64,000 nucleotides of DNA. Source: Phenylobacterium sp. Lineage in GTDB: Bacteria; Pseudomonadota; Alphaproteobacteria; Caulobacterales; Caulobacteraceae. Made by a program: the position numbers and the translations under genes. The DNA lies in NCBI RefSeq assembly GCF_019636135.1, contig NZ_JAHBYD010000008.1, positions 1 to 64,000 of the forward strand, read 5' to 3'. Each line of letters starts with the position of its first letter. Position 1 is the stretch's first letter. The notes beneath the pieces were generated by a model. It was given only the letters and a program-made list of their open reading frames with translations. It was not told the DNA's origin and did not search any database. Shown here piece by piece: positions 1 to 5,991 of the stretch.

Positions 1-102
1 CGCCGCGTCGGCCGCCTGGGCCGAGGCGTCCTCGTGTTTCTGGGTGCAGGCGCCGAGCGCCAGGGCCGTCACGCCGGCGGCGATGAGAAGGGGGGTGCGC
101 AT
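1..102 (-). CDS. Small lipoprotein, N-terminal part only
   Basis: Only the first 34 codons are inside the window; the gene runs off the left edge. The ATG at 102 is preceded by GGGAGA nine bases upstream. The peptide has a hydrophobic core followed by the lipobox LGAC with Cys19, so the product should be exported, lipidated by Lgt (encoded at 52301-53170) and anchored in a membrane. The visible mature part is polar and alanine-rich. No family can be named from this fragment. Confidence 0.7.
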   Translation of the reverse strand, partial: MRTPLLIAAGVTALALGACTQKHEDASAQAADAA

Positions 103-231
103 GTCTGGGTGTCTCCCGCTGGTCGACCCGTCCGGACACGCGCATGGCGTCGCCCCCGGGCCTGCCCCTCACAACTCCGTGACCCCGAGGCTGTTCCGCG
201 GGCGTGGGATTTCTCTGTGGACCCTTGTCCT

Positions 232-525
232 TCAGCAGGCCACGCCGCTGCAGGTGGGCGGCGCCTTGCCGCCGTTGCGCGACATCGCCTCCTGGTCGCG
301 GATGCGCCGCGCCTCCCACTCCTCCGGCGTCGCGCAGATCTTCTTCTTGAAGTGCGATCCGAGCTGAGCCTCGGTCACGCACACCTTCTCCGGCTTCGGC
401 CTGGCGGCCTTCTCGGCGGCCGGGGCCGGGGCCGGGGCGGCCGCGGCCGCCTGCGCCCCCTCGCTCGCCGCCGGCTGCGCCTGCGCCATCAACGCGCCCG
501 CCAGCGCCAACGCCGTCAACCCCAT
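232..525 (-). CDS. Small secreted Cys-containing hypothetical protein
   Basis: A 97-residue protein. The ATG at 525 is chosen because a strong ribosome site (GGGAGGA) lies eight bases upstream. A short hydrophobic N-terminus ending near AQAQPA looks like a signal peptide. An Ala/Pro-rich linker (residues 20-45) follows, then a compact C-terminal segment with Cys near residues 49, 64, 92 and 97 and the motif ATPEEWEARR. Small proteins with a VC...SRFKKKVC-like segment are common in Caulobacterales and have no known function. The location is probably periplasmic. Role unknown. Confidence 0.6.
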   Translation of the reverse strand: MGLTALALAGALMAQAQPAASEGAQAAAAAPAPAPAAEKAARPKPEKVCVTEAQLGSHFKKKICATPEEWEARRIRDQEAMSRNGGKAPPTCSGVAC

Positions 526-640
526 CGCCCGATCCTCCCACACGTCTTGCGGCAGCCTAACCCGCGCCAAACCGCCTCGCCAACGGCGCGGCGCCGTGGG
601 ATCAAGTCCGTCCAGACCATGGAGAGGAAGGCCGCCCCAC

Positions 641-1066
641 ATGTCCGACGCCGTCGCGCCCACCCTGCTGACCAGCCTGGGCCAGGTCCGCGTCGTCTCC
701 AACGAAGGCGGCCGCGCGGTCATCGAGTACGAGTGCGGCCCGCACATGTGCCACTCGGGCGGCGTGGCCCAGGGCGGTTTCGTCTGCGGCTGGATCGACT
801 CGGCGATGGCGCACGCCTCCATCGGCCTCCTGCCCGACATGTCGCCCATGTCGCTGGAGCTGAAGGTCAGCTACTTCGCCCCCGCCCGTCCGGGCCGCGT
901 CGTCGCCGAGGGCTGGATCGAGCGCCGCGGCCGCGCCACCTGCTTCGCCGAAGGCCGCCTCCTCGACCCCGCCGGGAACGTCCTGGCCAAGGCCAGCTCC
1001 ACCATCCGCCTCATCCCCCGCGACACCGTCGAAGCCCAGGCCCGCCGCGCCCTCGGCGGCAAGTAA
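641..1066 (+). CDS. PaaI-like hotdog thioesterase
   Basis: A 141-residue single hotdog-fold protein. The segment HSGGVAQGGFVCGWIDSAMA (about residues 40-60) matches the PaaI/YbgC-type acyl-CoA thioesterase core, where a small G-G-x-x-x-x-x-D-x-A motif forms the active-site helix. The expected activity is hydrolysis of an acyl- or aryl-CoA thioester in the cytoplasm, usually by a dimer of dimers. The ATG at 641 has GGAGAGG about 14 bases upstream. The gene stands alone between a divergent small secreted protein and a repeat region, so the substrate cannot be inferred from neighbours. Confidence 0.8.
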   Translation: MSDAVAPTLLTSLGQVRVVSNEGGRAVIEYECGPHMCHSGGVAQGGFVCGWIDSAMAHASIGLLPDMSPMSLELKVSYFAPARPGRVVAEGWIERRGRATCFAEGRLLDPAGNVLAKASSTIRLIPRDTVEAQARRALGGK

Positions 1067-1075
1067 ACGCCTCTC

Positions 1076-1140
1076 CCCCTAAACGCCTCTCCCCCCGTGG
1101 AGCGAAGCGAACGGAGAGGGAGAGGGCAGGGAGAGGGCGG
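1076..1140. repeat. Short GC-rich palindromic repeat after the thioesterase gene
   Basis: Directly after the thioesterase stop, cgcctctcccc-type and ggggagagg-type arms face each other around gtggagcgaagcgaacggag. The stretch can fold into an imperfect hairpin and may help end transcription. No uridine tract follows. Confidence 0.4.
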
Positions 1141-1182
1141 CGCCGACCGTGACCCTCCCCGGAAGGTCCGGCAAGGGCCCGC

Positions 1183-1440
1183 TTCCCTCCCTTGATGGGC
1201 AGGACGATCGCATTGGATGCGGGCGGCCGAAAGGCCGTCGGTCAAACCGCGGAGATCGCGGAGATACGCAGAGGAGTCCGGTGGACCCGCGGCCTCTCTG
1301 CGTATCTCTGCGATCTCTGCGGTTCATGAATCGGGCGGACGAGCCGCCCACAAACCATATGCGATCGCCCTCCCTTGATGGGGAGGGACGGACCGCGAAG
1401 CGGTCAGGGTGAGGAAGTCCCGTCCGGAGCGCCGAGTCCA
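1183..1440. repeat. C-type palindrome half, interrupted by an R element
   Basis: The C hairpin motif (ccctcccttgatggg) appears at 1185-1199 and again at 1368-1382, split by R copy 1. The remainder, 1383-1440, aligns with the left half of the intact C element at 2316-2482 (agggac, then a small hairpin, then cagggtg and a gcgccgag block). This arm overlaps the stop codon of the terminase-like gene at 1404 and encodes its last ~14 residues. Confidence 0.65.
1200..1371 (+). repeat. R element copy 1 (MITE-like palindrome)
   Basis: About 172 bp with inverted ends (cagg.cgatcgcat at the left, ccatatgcgatcgccct at the right). Inside is a long inverted repeat: the arm aaaccgcggagatcgcggag at 1245-1264 faces cgatctctgcggtt, giving a stem of about 27 bp. 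It lies between two copies of ccctcccttgatggg, which look like a target duplication inside a C hairpin. There is no coding capacity. Other copies are at 29867, 38825, 50960 and 45564 (partial). Confidence 0.75.
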
Positions 1441-2195
1441 GGGGTGACCTGCGCCTCCGGCTCCTCCCCCGGCGGAAACAGCTCCCGCAGCGCCGCCCGC
1501 CCGTCCTCGCCCACCACCTTCTCGAACCGCCGCACCCGGAACACGGTCTCCCGCGGCGCCGCCGCCGCTTCCGCCGCGACGCTCTCGTGCGCCACCGCCT
1601 TGAACCGCCCGAACCGCGTGGGGTCGAAGCACTCCACCATCCAGCGCATGTGCAGCAGCTTCACATGCGTCGCGAAGGCGTCCGACGGCGTCACCGCCTG
1701 CGCCACCTCCCAACTGTCCTCGCACAGCCGCTCGGCCACCATCGCGCGCGCCTCGCGCAGCGCCGCGGCGAACTGCGGCCGCTCGCGCCGCCACTTCCCG
1801 ACCAGCGCCTCCGACGGCATGTCCGGGTCGGCGCAGATGTCGCGCATCCGCTCGCCTGCGGCCAGGCGCATGCAGACCTCGCGCGCCGTCCACTCGCACC
1901 ACTTCGGCGGATGCCCGCCGCGCATGTGCCACCCCGCCGCGCGCCGCGCCCGCTCCACCGACGCGGCGAACTTCGGCAGCGCCTTTCGCCAGGCCTTCAC
2001 GGTCGTCCGGTGCGGCATGTCCGGATCCGCACAGATGCCCCGCAGCGTCTCCCCGGCCTCCAGCCGCGTGCAGATCCGCCGCGCCACCACCGCCGAGAAC
2101 CGCACGGCAGGCCGCCGCCCGCCCAACCGCCGCACCAGCCCCTTCTGCGCCGGCCGCTCATCGACCACGCACACGATCTCGCCCCCACCATCCAT
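1404..2195 (-). CDS. Terminase-small-subunit-like protein with two tandem HTH units
   Basis: A 263-residue protein. The ATG at 2195 has AAGGAGG six bases upstream. Two similar helix-turn-helix-like units follow each other. Unit 1 (about 36-85) contains ICTRLEAGETLRGICADPDM and unit 2 (about 100-150) contains VCMRLAAGERMRDICADPDM. This [CR]xRLaxGExxRxIcxDpdMP pattern is typical of Sf6-type phage terminase small subunit-like proteins, which bind DNA. No large terminase, portal or capsid gene is nearby, so this is an orphan, perhaps a domesticated DNA-binding protein. The last ~14 residues (ending GAPDGTSSP) are encoded by a repeat arm. The family call is good; the function is open. Confidence 0.7.
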   Translation of the reverse strand: MDGGGEIVCVVDERPAQKGLVRRLGGRRPAVRFSAVVARRICTRLEAGETLRGICADPDMPHRTTVKAWRKALPKFAASVERARRAAGWHMRGGHPPKWCEWTAREVCMRLAAGERMRDICADPDMPSEALVGKWRRERPQFAAALREARAMVAERLCEDSWEVAQAVTPSDAFATHVKLLHMRWMVECFDPTRFGRFKAVAHESVAAEAAAAPRETVFRVRRFEKVVGEDGRAALRELFPPGEEPEAQVTPGLGAPDGTSSP

Positions 2196-2315
2196 GAGGC
2201 CGCCTCCTTCAGATTGTCGGAATGAAAAGGGTCGAGGGGCGCCTCAAGCGCACCACTCAACCTTGACCGAAACCTACCAAATTCGAGTCCGGATGTCAAG
2301 AACAAAAGAAGAACA

Positions 2316-2482
2316 TTCCCTCCCTTAATGGGGAGGGACAGGCGCCGCAGGCGCCAGGGTGGGGCAGCCCGACCCGGAACGCCGAGCCTAAAGGTTAGCC
2401 AACCCCCACCCGTCTGCACTCCACCTCATACCGCCCCACCCTGGCCGCTCCCGCGGCCTGTCCCTCCCCATTAAGGGAGGGA
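2316..2482. repeat. C-type palindromic repeat, intact copy
   Basis: The left arm starts ttccctcccttaatgggg and the right arm ends ccccattaagggagggaa. The next inner blocks, gggacaggc and gcctgtccc, also pair. The loop of about 90 bases has no gene. This is the first of three different palindromes placed in a row upstream of the methyltransferase island. Confidence 0.75.
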
Positions 2483-2486
2483 ACGC

Positions 2487-2707
2487 GCCTCACCTCCCCC
2501 GTCGCGGCAGCGACGGCGGGAGGGGGACCGTCCGCCGAGCCCGGCGCCGCCGGGCGTAGAGCGGATGGTGGAGGGGGCGAGCCCCACCCGCGGCGCCTGC
2601 CACAGCGGACCCACCCGCCGAGCCTGAACCTCGCCCCCTCCACCCCTCGCTCTCCGCTGCGCTCGGCGAGCGGTTCCCCCTCCCGCCGCTTCGCGGGGGA
2701 GGTGAGC
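2487..2707. repeat. D-type palindromic repeat 1
   Basis: The arms begin gcctcacctcccccg and end cgggggaggtgagcgc. Inner blocks cgggagggggaccg / ggttccccctcccg and tggaggggg / ccccctcca also pair. The central loop is short and has no gene. The same family occurs at 24130-24343 and, with a DUF559 gene in its loop, at 42190-42735. Confidence 0.75.
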
Positions 2708-2748
2708 GCGCGGTAAGAAAGGCGAGTACGGCGACCCCCACCCCGGAA

Positions 2749-2865
2749 CGTCATCCCCCGGCTTGTCCGGGGGACCCATTGGGCTGTGATCCTTGGAGCG
2801 CGCACACCGCGGGCCACCGGCGCCTCACAGCCCAATGGATGGCCCGGACAGGCCGGGCCATGACG
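2749..2865. repeat. A-type palindromic repeat 1
   Basis: The left arm is cgtcatcccccggcttgtcc, continuing through gacccattgggctgtga. The right arm is tcacagcccaatgg... ending ccgggccatgacg. Each arm also folds on itself (cccccggcttgtccggggg). The loop of about 35 bp differs between copies. Relatives are at 29845, 37342, 50939 and 54992, with a variant at 21763. Confidence 0.75.
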
Positions 2866-3253
2866 TTCATAGGGGAAGAGGGACGAGCAGGGGCGCAAGC
2901 CCAGCACCCCACGGGTGCTGACTGCCCTTAAATCCATGGTTGCCTACGAGCCTGGGGGCTGCGCCGTGTCAAGGACCGCGCCGCGGCGGGCCCTGCGGGC
3001 CCGTCCTTGAGGTGAGGCGCGGTCGCGCGCCAGCGCGGGCGCCAGTGGACTGATCGCAGCAACGAACGCCCGGAGCGCAAGCGAAGGGCCGAGGCCGAAG
3101 GCGGCTCAGCCCCAGGCAAACTCCGTCCATGGATTGAAGGCCAAGAGCGGTGCCGATTGCACTGCGCACCGCGCACCATCTATGCGCGATTTCCATGAGG
3201 GGTCATTCCAGCGCTAACCTCTACGCGAGAAGCGATTCGGGGGTGGGCGTCTC
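2866..3253. other. Intergenic region with a structured ~200 bp segment
   Basis: No convincing gene lies here. From 2932 to 3134 the ends are inverted (atccatgg / ccatggat, and cctgggggctg / cagccccaggc). Inside, caaggac at about 2970 pairs with gtccttg at about 3008 around gggccctgcgggccc. This could be another repeat family or a structured RNA. The motifs of RNase P RNA, 6S RNA, SRP RNA and tmRNA are absent as far as I can see. The last ~70 bases must hold the methyltransferase promoter; I cannot point to clear -35/-10 boxes. Confidence 0.45.
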
Positions 3254-4195
3254 GTGAACCTTGAGAAGCCAGGCGACCTTACGCTTGATGCAGGCGAACT
3301 AATCGCTGGCGATGTCCTCAAGTCGATCAGGAAGCTGCCGGACGAGCACTTTCAGCTCGTCGTCTCCTCGCCTCCCTACAATATTGGAAAGTCGTATGAG
3401 CGCGACCGTCAGACGCTGAAGGAATACGCTGCGTGGCAACGCAAGGTTTGTCGTGAAGTTGCGCGAGTACTCAAGCCGGGGGGTAGCGTTTGTTGGCAAG
3501 TTGGAAGTCACGTGCGGGATGGCGTGGTGTTTCCGCTTGATTTCATGTTTTACGACCTATTCTCTAAGCTTGGGCTCAAACTTCGAAACAGAATCGTATG
3601 GAGGTTCAATTTCGGCCTGCACGCAGATCGCCGCTTCTCGGGGCGGTATGAGACCGTCTTGTGGTTCTCCAAGGGGGATGACTACAAATTCAATCTCGAT
3701 CCGGTGAGGGTGCCGCAACTCTATCCTGGGAAGCGTCATGCGGCGAGTAAGCCCGGTAAGGGCGGGCTTCCCAGTGGCAATCCGCTAGGGAAAAATCCGG
3801 CGGACTATTGGGAGTTCTCCGCCGAGCGTGATTTCCGAGAGAATCCTGTTTGGGACTTCCCGAACGTGAAGGCGAAGCACCCAGAGCGGACCGAGCATCC
3901 GTGCCAGTTTCCAATCGAATTGGTCGAGCGCTGTGTGCTGGCGCTGACTGATCCTGGGGATCGGGTTCTCGATCCCTTCGTCGGTACTGGCGCCTCGGTG
4001 ATCGCCGCGATCAAGCATGCGCGACAAGGAACCGGGATTGATCGGGACGCGCGCTTCCTGGAGATCGCGCAAGCGCGGCTCGCGCAACTCAACGCTGGAA
4101 CCTTGCCAATGAGAGAGTTGGGCAAGCCGGTGAAGCGACCGGACACATCGACCAAGGTCGCTCAAGTTCCAGAGGAGTGGTTGGCGACGCGATAA
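3254..4195 (+). CDS. Beta-class DNA methyltransferase (N4-cytosine/N6-adenine type)
   Basis: A 313-residue protein that should transfer a methyl group from S-adenosylmethionine to an exocyclic amino group in DNA. Catalytic motif IV is SPPYN (residues 39-43). The SAM-binding motif I, DPFVGTG, is at 240-246. This order (catalytic first, SAM site last) defines the beta class. Motif IV of the form SPPY is commonest in N4-cytosine enzymes, but N6-adenine cannot be excluded. The start is GTG at 3254 with a weak GGGGGTGG upstream. The reading frame has visibly lower GC and many A/T third positions compared with neighbours, suggesting recent transfer. It overlaps or abuts the DGQHR gene downstream, so the two are probably co-transcribed. 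It is not CcrM. Confidence 0.85.
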   Translation: MNLEKPGDLTLDAGELIAGDVLKSIRKLPDEHFQLVVSSPPYNIGKSYERDRQTLKEYAAWQRKVCREVARVLKPGGSVCWQVGSHVRDGVVFPLDFMFYDLFSKLGLKLRNRIVWRFNFGLHADRRFSGRYETVLWFSKGDDYKFNLDPVRVPQLYPGKRHAASKPGKGGLPSGNPLGKNPADYWEFSAERDFRENPVWDFPNVKAKHPERTEHPCQFPIELVERCVLALTDPGDRVLDPFVGTGASVIAAIKHARQGTGIDRDARFLEIAQARLAQLNAGTLPMRELGKPVKRPDTSTKVAQVPEEWLATR

Positions 4196-4221
4196 GTCGT
4201 CGAGCTATTCGGGGGACGGTG

Positions 4222-5949
4222 GTGCCTGGAGCAAAGAAGAAATCGAAGAAGAAGCCTAAGTTGTCAGCGGCTGAGCTGGCGCAGAGGAGGCTTCAACGCT
4301 CGCATCGGCGCCTGATACGGAGCGCTTTCACCGCTGGAGGCTTCAAGCGCGTCGCCGAGCTTGCCGACAAGCAGTTCACCTTCCAAGGGTCGAAATGCGA
4401 TTTCGACGATGTGTTCATATTTGAGAATGTTGTCGTCCTCGCGGAATACACAGTTCACAAGGAAAGCGAGATCTCTTCTCACCTAAAGAAGAAGAAGGTT
4501 ATCTTTGATAAGATATTGAATTCACGTGAGGAATTCGTCGAATTTCTCTCTTCATCGTACTCGCCATTCCATTTGGCGACAAACAAAATATTTGAATGGT
4601 CTCACTACAGGGTCGTTGTAGTTTACTGTTCATACAACGCTCTGAAGCAAGAGACAAAGGACGAAGTTCCCGGCATTGTCTATATGGACTACAACGTCGT
4701 GAGATACTTGGAGCGGGTATCTCAGACGATCAAGCGGTCTGCTCGGTGCGAAATCCTAGAATTTCTCGGGCTACCCTATGCCGAGGTGGGCATGGCGCTC
4801 GTTCAGCCGCAATCCGGGTCCACCAACACCTACGAAGGTTCGGTGCTCCCTGACGAGCACTCAAATTTTGGCAAAGGTTTCAAGGTCGTCTCATTCTATG
4901 CCGACCCCGAAGCGCTGCTTCAGCGTGCTTACGTACTAAGACGAGATGGATGGAGGGGAGGAACGAATTTATATCAACGCATGATCTCGCCCGGCAAGAT
5001 TGAGAGCATCAGATCTTATCTTGTTGAGAAGGGTCGTGTTTTTATAAACAACCTAATCGTCACTCTGCCTCCAGAGACAAAATTGCTCGATGAAAGCGGG
5101 CATACTAAAGACGTATCATCAATAACAAAAACATCCCCTGCGAGAGTGCAGTTGCCTAACGAATATAATTCGATCGGAATAGTTGATGGTCAGCACCGGT
5201 TATTCGCCTATCACGAAGGAGGTGCAAAAGACGAGGCGATCGAAAAGCTCCGCAAACGGCAGAACCTGCTGATCACTGGAATTGTCTTCCCGCCTGGCAT
5301 GTCTGATCCAGAGAAGGCGCGCTTCCAAGCGACGCTCTTCCTTGAGGTCAATTCGACGCAGACAAACGCAAAGACCGATCTCAAACAAGAGATTGGCGTA
5401 ATGCTGAGGCCTTTTGATTCGGACTCGATAGCGCGACGTGTACTCAATCACTTGAATGATGACCCAGGCCCCTTGTCTGGCCACTTCGAAAAATACTTCT
5501 TCGACAAGGACAAAATAAAGACCACGACCATCGTCCGATTTGCTTTACGATATCTTGTTCGCTTAGGGGGTCAAGACTCGCTTTATGCGGTGTGGGACAG
5601 GGACGACAAAGAAGAGTTGCTCAAAGGTAAGAATGACGCACTACTGGCGGAGTACATAGAATTCTGCAAAGCCGAGGTGAACCAATTCATGTCGGCCGTA
5701 CTTCATCATGTCGGCAAGGAACGGTGGACCGCTAGCAGGAAGGTCCCCAACAGGCTGTTGACGACCACAATTCTGAATGGCCTGATTGCCTGTATGCGTC
5801 GCTTGGCAAAGGCCGATCTGATCGCAGGCTACGCGTCATACGACAAGGCGCTGAAGGGCTTGGATCAGTTCTCCTTCACTCCCTTCAAGTCGTCGCAGTA
5901 CAACAGTCTCGGTGACGCACTCTTCGAGTCCTTCTTCGAGGCGAGCTAG
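4222..5949 (+). CDS. DGQHR-domain protein with nuclease-like N-terminus
   Basis: About 575 residues. The central motif IVDGQHRLFAY (DGQHR at about 322-326), followed by EVNSTQTNAKTDLKQE, identifies the DGQHR family. Its members include DndB, the regulator of DNA phosphorothioation, but no dndACDE genes are present. After a Lys-rich start (KKKSKKKPK), residues about 55-95 read DFDDVFIFENVVVLAEYT, a D...ExT pattern resembling a PD-(D/E)XK nuclease core with Thr in place of the usual Lys. GTG 4222 is chosen because GGGGGA lies five bases upstream; GTG 4177 would overlap the methyltransferase by 19 nt. GC is low, as in the methyltransferase gene. A role with the methyltransferase in modification or defence is inferred from the pairing. 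Confidence 0.75.
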   Translation: MPGAKKKSKKKPKLSAAELAQRRLQRSHRRLIRSAFTAGGFKRVAELADKQFTFQGSKCDFDDVFIFENVVVLAEYTVHKESEISSHLKKKKVIFDKILNSREEFVEFLSSSYSPFHLATNKIFEWSHYRVVVVYCSYNALKQETKDEVPGIVYMDYNVVRYLERVSQTIKRSARCEILEFLGLPYAEVGMALVQPQSGSTNTYEGSVLPDEHSNFGKGFKVVSFYADPEALLQRAYVLRRDGWRGGTNLYQRMISPGKIESIRSYLVEKGRVFINNLIVTLPPETKLLDESGHTKDVSSITKTSPARVQLPNEYNSIGIVDGQHRLFAYHEGGAKDEAIEKLRKRQNLLITGIVFPPGMSDPEKARFQATLFLEVNSTQTNAKTDLKQEIGVMLRPFDSDSIARRVLNHLNDDPGPLSGHFEKYFFDKDKIKTTTIVRFALRYLVRLGGQDSLYAVWDRDDKEELLKGKNDALLAEYIEFCKAEVNQFMSAVLHHVGKERWTASRKVPNRLLTTTILNGLIACMRRLAKADLIAGYASYDKALKGLDQFSFTPFKSSQYNSLGDALFESFFEAS

Positions 5950-5991
5950 TTCCCCTTCCGTTCACCGCCCCGCTAACCTACCCTCCGCTGC

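Noticed and set aside
1404..2195. Prophage
   Set aside because: Only one terminase-like small subunit gene is present, with no integrase, portal, capsid or tail genes and no att-like repeats around it.
2932..3134. RNase P RNA, 6S RNA, SRP RNA or tmRNA
   Set aside because: The paired ends suggested a structured RNA, but the conserved sequence blocks of these RNAs are missing.
2928..3196. Two short overlapping open frames upstream of the methyltransferase
   Set aside because: Both are Arg/Ser/Pro-rich translations of the inverted-repeat segment; no ribosome site or family. Treated as non-coding structured DNA.
3254..5949. A DNA phosphorothioation (Dnd) locus
   Set aside because: Only a DGQHR-domain protein is shared with Dnd systems; the cysteine desulfurase, PAPS-reductase-like and ATPase genes are absent.
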